64,000 nucleotides of DNA. It comes from Trichopria drosophilae (Eukaryota; Arthropoda; Insecta; Hymenoptera; Diapriidae). Of this stretch, positions 46,399 through 58,049 are shown one piece after another. How positions within the stretch are numbered: the first letter of the stretch is position 1; each line of letters opens with the position of its first letter. Location of the stretch: the NCBI GenBank assembly GCA_030407085.1, contig CM059586.1, positions 86,363,501 through 86,427,500 on the forward strand, read 5' to 3'. Position numbers and translations under genes: made by a program. The notes beneath the pieces are model-generated. The model saw only the letters and a program-made list of their open reading frames with translations, ran no database searches and had not been told where the DNA came from.

Positions 46399-47064
46399 AA
46401 TTATGTACGGAATTCCAACAGCGTTCTAATTGAGAATTGTTGTTTAAAACTTATACTATGCATTACTGGGTTCGGCAATCACGAAAATGAAGTTAGAACC
46501 GATTTCTAATGTGGCTGATTCGAAAGATAATTAAAACAAAAAAAATTTCGAGTACATAACCTCCAATATCTCAAAATCTTGATATGATGAGCCAATACGG
46601 ATTTCAACAATATCTTATTACGTGTGTAATTGACCATATCGGAAACTTTGCATTAAATTAATAGTGACAAATAACTTTAATGGTTATAAACGTAAAACTT
46701 AATTTTTTCTAAAATTGTATTAATGGTTAGTAAAAACTTATAATATGCACGATTTTTGTTATTTTTTAATAATCTTCAGTCGTAATTTCAGTGTCAATAT
46801 AATGGAGTATTTTTAATATTTCCTAGTTAAAAATGTGTTAAAAATCGGATGTTTTAAGATGATTAATGAAGTGTGATTTTTATTTTCACTTTTTATTTAT
46901 CGTATTTACCAGTTTTACTTTCTGACGAGATATTATACAACACAGGTATATTCTGGACTATATTTCCATACCTGTAGAGCAAGACTAAAGACCGACTTTT
47001 TGTGATCGCGCGTGATTGTACGCGCGGATGCTTAAAGACTTTTGCTCCCTCTGACATCACCCTC

Positions 47065-47104
47065 TATATAAAGTGCTTCCCATTAACCTCAGTCTTCAAT
47101 CATG
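47065..47104 (+). promoter_or_regulatory. candidate core promoter (TATA + TCAGTC)
   Basis: TATATAAAG (47065-47073) is followed by TCAGTC with its A at 47091, again 26 bp downstream, and an ATG at 47102. The frame MKMAIFCLKN... stops after 17 codons and has no good donor, so any gene here is broken or noncoding. Confidence 0.35.
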
Positions 47105-50100
47105 AAAATGGCCATTTTCTGCCTTAAAAATTGTCGCGAGAATTTCTATAATTGATATTTCCAAAATTCGTCGTTAACTCGATTCCAAAATTAGGTTTTC
47201 ACATATGCGTCTTAAATGTGTCACAATTTAAACGTCAATTTCAGATTTATCTAAATGTCTTAAATTTTGGTATAGTTCGAGAATTATGGAAACAAAATTT
47301 GATGTAATATTGTTGATAAAAATCTTTTTAAAGACTACTCTTGTAGCAGCTAAAAGGATCTTATTCTAAATCGAAATATGTAAATGTTTAAACCATGAAT
47401 GCACAAAATAACATAAAATATACTCCAACTCCAAATTTCCAAAAGATAAAAAATTAATAAGATAAACAGAATTTTGAATATTTTCCATCATTTTCAGATA
47501 TTCTTCTTTTTACGAAGGGCTTAATTTGCCAGTTCATAAACTTACCATTTCAAAACCAGCCAAGTCTTTAAATTTATCAAGTCATTATTTAATTATGAAA
47601 AATACAGACCAATATATTACTGATATGAATCTTTAACATACTGTTAGAAAAATGAATGTTGGTATTCTTTAAATATGTTGTATTGGAAATTCACTCTTAT
47701 TATAGCGTGAAAATGTATGCCCTTCTAAGGAACAAGGGAATTGTCGCTCTTTGAGGGTATATTTTCACCTCAAAAAGATTGGAAATTCTATCCTTAAAGA
47801 ATAAGATTTCACTCAATAACACTCAACCATTTCAGAGTCAAAAAATGTCGAAAGATATAATAATATCTATAAGTTTTTGTAGTATTATTGTCAAATAAAA
47901 TAAATCTTCAAAAATGAAGAATATTTCACTAGAAAAACTCGATATTCACTCCGAGTCTTAAAGATTGCATTTTTATAAATCATATGTCTTCTGCATTTTT
48001 TGTATATAAATTTACTTCCAGAGAAATGTACTTCAAAAAGTCCATGAGAAATGCGGAACAATTAGCCGAGTTCAAAATTTTGCATTGAAACCTTCCAAAT
48101 ACATTGCTTAAAGTGCAATATCTTTAATACTATAAGACCTTGATTGTATAAATCATGGAAGTGTTTTCTTTTTTGTCAAGCAAGCCATCCTCATTATTAC
48201 AATATAATATTTTTATTATATTTCCTAGAAACAGTATTGGGTTGACAAATTCTATTTCTTGATTATAATTGAAACAACAAAATAATACATGTTTTTAAGT
48301 AAATATTTAGTGTTTTGAAAAGTAATGAAATATTTAGTAAAATTCATATTTTTAGATCATTCCGACACTCTGATGTGGTCGTTTTGAGTATATATTTAGT
48401 TGTTGGAAAATTAAGAAAATAATTAGTAAAATTAGCCAATTAAATCAGGAATATTTTTGTACAAACAAATTATGTGAAACATGATCTAGGGGACCCTGCA
48501 CATCTTATAGGTTGCCCGTTGAGGTTATCAATTTGAATTTTTCCGCCTCCAGACGATTGTAACAATTGCTACCAGCATATATCGACAGATGGCGTACACA
48601 TTTTCTCATTTTAAACGCAAATGATTATGGTAATGTACTGATTGATATGTTAGAAAGTAATATATCAAATATGCATGTATCATATTTTTTTATGTGAATT
48701 TTACAAATAAAATTAGATTTGTTCTATTGCAAATAAGTCTCCAAAATGTTTATTAATGCAGTTAAACCGATGTAAAAGTAACGAAATAAAGTATTTGTTT
48801 CTCGTTTCTAGAAATTTATTATCATTAACAGAAGAAAATTAATAATTACCCCCTCCCCCCTTCAGTTTTGTCTCGTTGAAATAATTCTATAGTGGACTCA
48901 ACTAAATATTTCGTAAAATGTAACAAATGTTCACTAAATTCCGTACAACAAGCAAAAAATCTATTAAATATTTTGTATGTTGCTTTCACTGATTGAAAAA
49001 GCTCAGTTTTTTGTTGAAACAAGTAAATTTAATGCAATTAACAAAATTCATGAAATTGAACTAATAAGTTTGTAAAATTGTTTTATTAAAATATTTGATT
49101 CATCCAATAAATTCTGCAAGAGGAAATAGGTCAACCCAATATTTAGTTAATTTGACTAATTTGTTCACTCATTATTCTTTTTTTTCGTTTGAAAAACTTA
49201 AAATTAAAGCCTAATTATTTTATTTTAAATGTTTTTGGTAGAATAGCAAACTATACCCCACTGTAAAACTGTTTTGAAAATTACTATATTTCAGTAAATT
49301 ATCGCAATTTTCTAAATGACCGTTATTGAAATCGCGATTGCACGTCTTTTATATGAAATTTAAGAAACCATATATGAAATTTGCTAAAAATACAGAAATT
49401 TCCGAACTGTAACTGAAATTTCTAAAGTGAAACAAAATTATAAGTTGATATGACTTGAAATTCCGAAACTGTAGCTTAAATTTCAGTGACCGTCTCATTT
49501 GACAGAGTAGTTAACCTCAAATGTTAATTTTGAGATATCTACTAACCAACCGTATTATACGTTGAGATATAAGAATTACAAATTCACGCATGTACACGAT
49601 TTGTATGTTTTATGTACGTTAAGTACTAAAAAAACGAAATCTATGTAATACGAAAAAATGTATTATACATTTCCTAATTTTAGAATTTATATGAATACAA
49701 GGGCAATATGAATTTGTCTCTGAAAATTATAAAACTCTTCAAAATTTTACCTAGGGAAACGAAAATTTACCTCAGAAATTGTTTACAGTTTAACTTAAGT
49801 ATCAAAAATAGAATTATTATAACTGTAATTGTGTGTAGACATTATTAATTTTTTGACAAAATCTGTTTGGTAAATACATCAATGTTTGTGACAAAAATTT
49901 ACTTCAATGTTACTTGTTGTTTTTAAAAATTAATTGCTAGAATGTATTATTATAGAAGAGAAATGTATTTCTCAAGTACCAAATTTGTTATAAAGTTGTT
50001 TTTTTCTTGTTATAAAAACTTGGCGATGGTTTTTGCATAACAATTTATTTTTTATTATTTAATACGTATTCAGATCCTTTAATGAGCATTAGTACCATCG

Positions 50101-52181
50101 TATACTTTTTCCGTTAGTACAATTGATCTAAACATGTGAATAACGTGACGAAATTTGCAGAGAAAATGTTGTGATTTACTAGAACTAACTAAATTTACAT
50201 TATTAATTTAAATACAAATGTCAATGACTGTCTTGATATCATTTCTTATAATTTATACCCACTATGAGAAATTCCAACTAATAATTTCTTGGTATATTTT
50301 TATTTCAATGCGATTTAAAATAATATTGTTTAACAATATTATCGCGAATGTGTATAAAAATGGTTTGACCTCGTAGAAATTATCATTCAACAATGCTTAG
50401 CTTTTTGTCGTAACTCTGAAGATTGAAAAATTCCTTTTCAACGCTTTTTGATTGAAATGGTTCATCATTTTTAAGAATCATTATTAAAAGATATATGAAT
50501 TACAATTATAATTTTCTGTTTGACGTAAAGTTGGAAGCTTCTTAAGAGGATATATCACCGTTCGGAATCAGAAAGTCTGCCTTATTTCAGGCATTTTTTT
50601 ATCTGAATAAATGAATTTCAAAGAAGTGAAACGACTTTTATTTACAGACAATTTTAATCTAGTTTTACCATTTTTTTTTGATAGCTTGTTCTCTATCAAA
50701 TCATCTGTCAAATCTGTGAAGTCCCTGTAAACATAAACTCAAAACGGCGACTGCTTCGTATCACGGAGGTGGTATTGAATTTTTGAAATACTTTACATTG
50801 GATAAAATAAAAACTGTTCTTCGATTGTATAAAAATAAAATATGAAAACAAAAGTTTACAAGTAAAATTTCACTGCAAGTACAAGCGAATATTTAAAATT
50901 TGTCTAATATTATTTACATATTTTTGGATTACATGTGTATTTACTCGAACAAACATCCATGGACTAATTTCCATAGATTACCAACTATCGATGTCTATTA
51001 TCCCATTCTGTAATCCCAAACGAGTGGTACTGGTACGATCTATTCAGAACGCGAATTCCTTATATGCGTAACTAATCGCATTTCACCGCTAGCGAGAATG
51101 ATTCTGCATAGGGTGGATGTGTTGAATACGATACATACGCACCACCAGACGGCGAGTGTACATAAACTTTTTTAGACTTTCCGTCTTTCCATCAGATCGT
51201 CTGCCCAAAGTTCAGTTCAAAATGACTGCACTCATAGTGAATTTCGACACGGGTTCTAACCTCACTTTTTTTGCTATATACCAGTGAACAATCTCACTGT
51301 ATTGTCATATGTCTTTTATAAAAGTGAAATTTTCACTGACAAGGGAAAGTCACTGTATTGCAGTGAAATCTCGAAAAAACGGCATTTCACTTTAAGTAAA
51401 AGTTACATTTTCACGGTATTTTTGAAGTATTTTTCGTTTCTTTTATAATTTACAATGTCCGTAAAAGACAATGTTCGATCACAGTGTTATTGTACGTACT
51501 AATGTTTATATTTACTGCAGAATTTTTTGATAACAACAAGTTACTGCGTATGGCATATTTACCTTAAGATAATAATTTATTGTCAATGATAACTATTCAT
51601 TTATCAAAAGTTCTTATAGTTTTCAATATATCACATTTTATAGTAAACAATTGTTACTAATCAAGATACTATAAAAATTACCCACACAACCAAAAGTCGA
51701 CTTTGATAGTCAATTATGAATGTCCCAAGGAGTAAAAGGCATGCTAATAAAAAAAAGCGTTATATAGGTTAAAAAGCATATCCAGGCATCGTAATATCGT
51801 GAAAATTGAAATAAGTTGTAAATAATAACCTTTTTTAAATTTCTTTCAAAGACGACGACTTATTATGCACTCATCTGCCGCCAGAGGCTGTCACGTCACT
51901 TGTGACCATCCCCTACTCTCACTAGACCAAACTCCATTTGGTTCATCAGATGCCTCTGCAGTAAATCCTTGACAGAGACCGTTTGATCTCTGCTTCGGGA
52001 GTGTTCACATGAACATTCTAAAATTATTGGACTCAATTGCAGAGTCCAAGAGATAGAGTAGTCGTGTAATTTCACTCCTATAGGCTTCAATTTTATTCTC
52101 TTGGAGTCACATTTGCTCCTTTGGGGTATTTCATGCTAGGTTTGAATCCCTTTACTGGTGTAGTTATATACTGCATCGAAA

Positions 52182-52701
52182 ACTGGTTACTATGTGGCAG
52201 GCCGACAAACATGTGTTATTTCAACTCGCTATAATTTATTCAATTCTGAAAATTTTGATACGAATAAAAAAATAAATTGTTCGTTAGAGTTTTTGCATCT
52301 AATGAAGAATGAACAAATTATATATCTCATTAAAAAATGAAGTTTTTCAGGGCCTCGAAGCACATGACGCGTTAACATTCATTACTTGTTGACTATTAGA
52401 CCCATAAAGATAAAACTTTCCAGAAAATTTGTTCATACCTTTATGAACAACTTTCTCGCTGACAGTTTTCGGATACTCGAAATTTGCTCGATAAACGAAG
52501 AGCCAGAAGGTATATTTTGCAGTTGCGTAGAAAAAAATTAATAACTTTATTCTTTATTGAGATATATGTATAATTTATTATTTCACCGTTAGATGCGAAA
52601 ATCTCTAACGAACAATTTATTTTTTTATTCGTTTCAAAATCTTCAAAATTTACTATGTTATAGCGAGTTGAAATAAAAAAGACGGACGCGTAGTAACTAG
52701 T
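52182..52701. mobile_element. 520-bp element with about 150-bp inverted repeats
   Basis: The outer ends are ACTGGTTACTATG and its near complement CGTAGTAACTAGT. Inner arms share ATTTCAACTCGCTATAA, ACGAATAAAAAAATAAATTG, TTCGTTAGAG and GCATCTAA in inverted order (left about 52228-52350, right about 52530-52670). The unique centre of about 180 bp has no coding capacity. Confidence 0.7.
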
Positions 52702-53286
52702 CCTGTCTATACGGCATTCAGTCGCCGTTCTCTTTTTCTGTATTTATTGACGCCATTAAACTACATTTTAACTCCAAAGAACTCAAATCTAGTCGAACCC
52801 AGCCTACCCCATTTTCTACTTATTTGGACTGAAATTTGAGTCGAATAATTTTAGAGTGTAATGTTCTAATCGTAAATGTCCTTTTTGACATTCGCAAATT
52901 TGTTTTTAAGAATGTACTTGAAAATTGCATTCTCCCGAATGTTGTGCAGTAACAATTGGATACATCCATTTGTTTCTCCTAATAAGAAGCCACTTCTTAA
53001 ATATTATTTATTATTTTTTTAAATTTATTACTTAACGGGCGGAATCGCCCTTTGGCTCAATTGTTGCCATATAATTAATCGTAAGATTTTGCGAGAGTTG
53101 CAACTCGACTGAAGAAGATGGCGCCATACTTCACATTTGTGTATGAAATGTAGGAACTGCAGCAACCTACACCAAGTCATCAGTCGATTTCCGCCAAATA
53201 AACAATATTTTCGAAACGTAAACAAACAACGTGGATCGTTCCACCAACAGCGAGCTGCTGCTGGAAAACAAACTCGAAAAATTATT

Positions 53287-53358
53287 CACCGGGCGGGGAT
53301 CGAACTCACGACCTACGACTTCGTAGTCCAGAGCGTTACCGCTTAAGCCACGAAGCCG
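53287..53358 (-). repeat. tRNA-like SINE head
   Basis: On the minus strand the A box TGGCTTAAGCGG (53339-53350) and B box GAGTTCGATCC (53297-53307) are 31 nt apart, as in real tRNA genes. The intervening GGACTACGAAGTCG resembles a tRNA-Arg-like anticodon region, but the anticodon stem does not pair properly. Poor stems and a following A/T-rich body indicate a tRNA-derived SINE or pseudogene. Of the three tRNA-like relics this is the best preserved. Confidence 0.55.
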
Positions 53359-53521
53359 ATATTAAACGATATTTTAAAAAAATTACATTATTTTCATAAT
53401 AAATGATAAACAACTTTTTACTTTGATGACTCTATAAATTATGCTTTATTCAAAACAAAGAACATAAACACTAGGCAAAATTAAGTTAAAATTAGGTTGA
53501 AGCATTTACCAAAATATTACT

Positions 53522-54242
53522 AGGGAGACGTGGTCCACTTCAGACCCTGTTCTTATGCGGACCACCATTTGTTTCTCAGCAATGACGATACTGCGGAAGG
53601 TTGATATTGTTATCACTATGGTTATGATAGTGCTCTGTTATAATACACAATAATTGACGGTTCTCCAGTCATCACGTGCGTATCGCCATAGAACCGTTTA
53701 GTTTTGACGTACTACATCGTAAAAGTTACATTTAGAATTTTAAGATTTTTATTAGTGATACTAACTCGATTATCATTTAAATGACTTTCGACATGGGTCA
53801 CAATAGTGAATAATAAATACGTCTATACATAAATATCAGAAATAAGAAAATATCTTTTTGTTTAAGAGCGTTTATATATAATTTTATGGGAGATCGCATA
53901 AGACGTCTGAAAGGGAAACGTGAGCAATTGATCAGGCTTCCAGGCGGAAACCCCCTTTTGCAAATTGATTATCTTTTTGCACTGGTACCGCTAAAAAACC
54001 TTTTTTTAACTCCGTGCGCGAAATTAAATTTCGCGCACTATTTTTAGTGCGCGAAGTAACCCATTTGCGCACTGGCATTCGCGCACTCAAATCAGTGCGC
54101 GAGAAATTTCTCTCACGGAGTCAACGAAAATAGAATACGATACAAGTGCGCGAAGTAGGTGGTTACACTCGTGCGCAAATCACCTACTTCGCGCACTTGT
54201 ATCGTAATATAGTATTCTAGGTCAGAATTAGACCACGTCCCT
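53522..54242. mobile_element. 721-bp element with GTGCGCGAA hairpins
   Basis: The ends AGGGAGACGTGGTCCACTTC and (reverse complement) AGGGACGTGGTCTAATTCTG form TIRs of about 28 bp. The right third holds three strong palindromes. GTGCGCGAAATT-a-AATTTCGCGCAC spans 54014-54038. An ACTCCGTG ... CACGGAGT pair encloses it and further GCGCACT repeats. A perfect 25-bp stem runs from 54137-54161 to 54181-54205 with a 19-nt loop, itself bracketed by AGAATAC / GTATTCT. No coding capacity. These GC-rich stems are striking in this AT-rich window. Confidence 0.65.
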
Positions 54243-57200
54243 TATTACCCTATTATTATTGGTCTTAACGGTATGTCTTCCTTGTGTATTTTTAGGCGTC
54301 CATAGGTTTTGAGAAAATATGGACTACTAGCAGAGGGATTAATAATAATTCTCTCGTAGAAAACCCTCTGTTGTTCAGTTTCTTTATCATGTTTGCTGTA
54401 TCTTTTTACAGTTTCTTCGGCGTCTTTCTCAACATTCAGATATATATTATTGTCCTAGAAAAGAGTGACTATTTTTTGTAAATAAACCACCTTGCTCATG
54501 ACTACATTAACGTTACTTTTCTCCGATATTGGGAGCAATAAATCCGTGTTAATTTTTATCAATATTTTTATGTTTGATAATTTTCTGAGAAATATGCGGA
54601 CTTCTAATTTTATGTATTCGTTTGCTATAAAACGTACTGATAATTATTAAATTCCTGACTGCATGTAAAATATTTGATTACTTAGACACGTTGAAGTATT
54701 TTAAATTTTTTATATTGACAATGATGTTGTGGTTAACAATATTGCCCCAAGTATTGAAGTCAGCTTTTGCTGATAAAATGTCTTTATCACCTCACACACT
54801 GGTCGCACGACTGATCGTAATGGATTTGCTATTATTTATTGACTTGGCTCATGGTTAAATTTTAATGCTCTCATTTATGTTATCGTTCAAATTGGATACA
54901 CACTTACGGAAATACTGACCAGTACCAGTTGATACCTACAATTTATTTTAAATAATATTCTTTATAAAATATTTAAACACCTAGAAAATATTAAATTACA
55001 ATTAATCGAATGTATAATGAATTTGTATATCTTGCTGCAAGTCGAATTATAATCCAAAATGATTTGTCTGTATGGTCGACGTCTCTGCTCGTTTTTAGAA
55101 CGTTACGTTTCACTGAAGTTTGGTACTAGAATCCATGAACATAAATCTATGCATAGGTTTCTTAGGACGTTTCTTGCACTCAAATTGCCATTCATACTAA
55201 TATTATCGCAACGTAAGTTACAAATTGAAGAAGGGCGTTACACAGAAAAAAATAGTTAGGACAACGAGAAAAGTTGTCGCTCTAACTACAAAAAATAGTA
55301 AACGCGATCCAACTACATTTTTAGTTGGCGTTACCATTTTAAGTTAGTTGGCATTCGTATTACTTTTCTTCGTAAGAACAATCAGTTACACTGACCGACA
55401 AAATTTTAATTTTTGTTTGCCTTTGATACTCGCAGTATCATTTACGAACGAATTTTTCGTGCTGATGAATGATGGCGCTAGCATAATTTTTCTATCAGAT
55501 CTCATTTTCTAGAAAAGCGAGATTAAATGTGTCAAAAAGTGCGTTTCTGGCCATGTTTCGATTGCTTTTGGAGCAACAGAGAATTTACTTCAGACAATCG
55601 TAGTATTATTTTCCAACTGATTTTTTGTGCTCAAAATGATGGCGCTAGCATAGCTTTCCTATCACGTTCCATTTTTGAGAATACTGAGGTTAATGTTTTG
55701 TGTTATGAAATGAATCGAAATATGGAAAAATACCACACTTTGACACATTTAACCTCACTTTTCTCGAAAATGCGACGTGACGCGAAATCGCTGTTCGTGC
55801 AAATGTTTGCAGCACGAAAAAGTATTTCGTTCGTTAAAGGTAAACAAAAATCCCTACATTTTTTAGAGTAAATTCTTACCTTAACAGCTACTTTAGAATT
55901 CTTTAAAATAATTTTCTAGATTCGTCATTTCATCTTAGCACCATCTATAGGTTTTTGCTATTCTCGTGGGCGTGTAGACTAATGTGAAATAGTGTTCACG
56001 AATCATATATATATATTGGCTGCTAACCTTCAGGTAGGAGTCATCCAACTTCTATTCAAGAAGAAAAAAAATTGGTTTAACTTTATTGAATAACTATTTA
56101 CCTTAGATATATAATATTGGCCATAAATTGGTGAAGAATTTAGTATATATATATTTTTTAATTTTAATTTTAAGTCGTGTTTGAGGTTATAGAATAAAAT
56201 TACTATTTCTACATCTACATACGAATGTATTGCTTTGTGAGTAACTCCATGCCAAAAATATCAGAGTTAGATAAGTTAAACACAAGAAGAGACTTTTATA
56301 AATGCACTAATAGAACTGACTAGTAGCCTATGTGCTAGGCTCCCATACTCCCCTTTTGCATACTACTCTTTGTTGAAAAGGAATGACTCTTATAGTATAA
56401 AAAATAAAACGTAAAGTAAAACCTTCTTCTCGCGAGCAATTTACCATTGACTCCGATGGTAACATTAGTTATCTTTCTGTGAAAAATTGTCTTTTTTTTG
56501 TATCGAAATTAAAGAATTTAAAGAATGTTGAAGACATTAATTTTTAATGACGATTTGTACATTTTCGATATCATGTCAAATAGATAGTTTACTGATCTTC
56601 AAAATGTTATTGGATCTTCGAATTAAAACCACTGAAATTTTTACCTTGTGTTGAAAAAAATTATTTGATATATACCTATGCAAAATTAAACTATAGGGGC
56701 AATGTTCATTCGAACTATTAAAAACTATTGGGTTATTACCATTGAAATATATAAAGAGCATCAAGTAATTTTATGTAGTAAATACATTTTTTAAATTAAT
56801 TGCTTGTATAAGATTTAGTTGTTATATGTAACACACCAGGAAAGTCGATTATGTCATCACTAACGAAAAAGAATATGTGGACCTCCCCATGTTTACTTTC
56901 TAAATCTCAATTAGTTGAAAACTAGGTATTAAAAAAAGAGAGAAATTAGAAATCATAAATATTGAAAAACTACTAAACTAAAGTATTCAATTTTTACTTT
57001 TAGATTAGTAAAAAGTAATAAATTAGTAATTGTTTAATATTTTCTAGTAAAAAATTACTAATTGATAGTAACCCACTTTTAATTTGAGATTAATTGTTTT
57101 CAGACAATTCAGATTTAGAGACTAAAATATACCAGAATATATTTGAAAAAATATCCAATCCTGTGAATTGGTACAGAGCTAAATCGTAGATCCAACTACA

Positions 57201-57650
57201 ATTATTTCGATTTTAAATAGGACGTCGAACTTTCAATGTGTGAGTAAGAAATAATCTAAACGAATATCACGCTTCTTGACTCCTTATTTATCCAAAGTGA
57301 CTGTAATAGACGCTTCTATCCAAACGTTAACATCAAGGAAATACATAGAATTTATAAATATCACAGTGGCGTATGGTGAATCAAGGGTAGATGAAATAGA
57401 TATTAATAAAAGATAAAATTGCAACTTGACTCGGAGATTATGGCCTTGTAGTTCGTATTTGCATGAATTATCTGTCTACGGAATTCAGCTTGTCGATTAA
57501 TGACTCATCGTATACGTTGCGTATATCGAAAATAAATCCTTTCTGAATGAAATTCCAGAATAAAAAAACACGAATTTCGACATAAACTCTAACATTTAAG
57601 ATTTTTTATATGTTTTATAAGAAATGGTGTTTAAAACAATCATAATAACA
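54243..57650. other. 3.4-kb spacer with an internally repeated patch at 55460-55860
   Basis: GATGGCGCTAGCAT with a following C-T-A-T-C-A and gagGTTAA block occurs at about 55470 and 55643. A reverse-oriented match (ACATTTAACCTCACTTTTCT) lies near 55745. The 114-codon frame at 55527-55871 runs across this and is not taken as a gene. The rest is AT-rich and featureless. Confidence 0.4.
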
Positions 57651-57682
57651 ATGGCGGGTTATTTAAAAAAATTAACGATAGT

Positions 57683-57722
57683 TAACGTTTCGACCTATGA
57701 TTAAGGTCCTCTTCAGAAATCG
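57683..57722 (+). repeat. TTTCGACC...GGTCCTCTTCAG dyad motif
   Basis: AACGTTTCGACCTATGATTA followed by AGGTCCTCTTCAGAAA contains a GACCT / AGGTC stem and an outer TTTC / GAAA pair. Motifs of this form recur in many animal repeats; I cannot assign the element. Confidence 0.3.
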
Positions 57723-57790
57723 TTATTCTGTTTAAAACAAAAGATATAACATCAATTTAGAAAAAATATACCAAAAAGTGGTTTACATTT

Positions 57791-58043
57791 GAATCGGTCC
57801 ATGCAAAAAGGGCATTAAGTCCACTTTTTGGGTAAATTGAGATAATGATAAATTCTTACTTTTGAAACTCCGATCTATCATTTGGTAAAGACTAAAATTG
57901 TTAATCTTCATCTTCTCTTGCTCGGTTGATGAACGGAATAATGTCTTTACTATTGGTTACATACGAGAAGTAGATCAGTTTTTTGCCGTTTCCCAATAAT
58001 TATCTCTATGGACACGTAGTGCCCTTTTTGCATGGACCGATTC
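57791..58043. mobile_element. 253-bp TIR element
   Basis: The left end GAATCGGTCCATGCAAAAAG followed by GGCATTA is matched by the right end, whose reverse complement is GAATCGGTCCATGCAAAAAG followed by GGCACTA. The first 24 bp are identical, and an inner AGATAAT block extends the arms to about 45 bp. Such well-matched ends suggest a relatively recent insertion. No coding capacity was found. Confidence 0.7.
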
Positions 58044-58049
58044 ATTTAT

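Larger units (their letters stand above)
45910..51850. other. 5.9-kb very AT-rich spacer, two promoter-like sites
   Basis: No coding exon was recognised on either strand and no frame reaches 60 codons between about 45772 and 51896. Apart from the two TATA/TCAGTC sites, only simple features were seen: C-rich CCCCCTCCCCCC near 48850 and TTCACTG repetitions at about 51290-51420. Many lines repeat AAATTTCN-type motifs (49300-49500) without clear period. Confidence 0.5.

Noticed and set aside
55527..55871. 114-codon plus-strand open frame
   Set aside because: It spans internally repeated DNA (GATGGCGCTAGCAT and inverted partners). No domain, no coherent composition, and no splice or promoter context was found.
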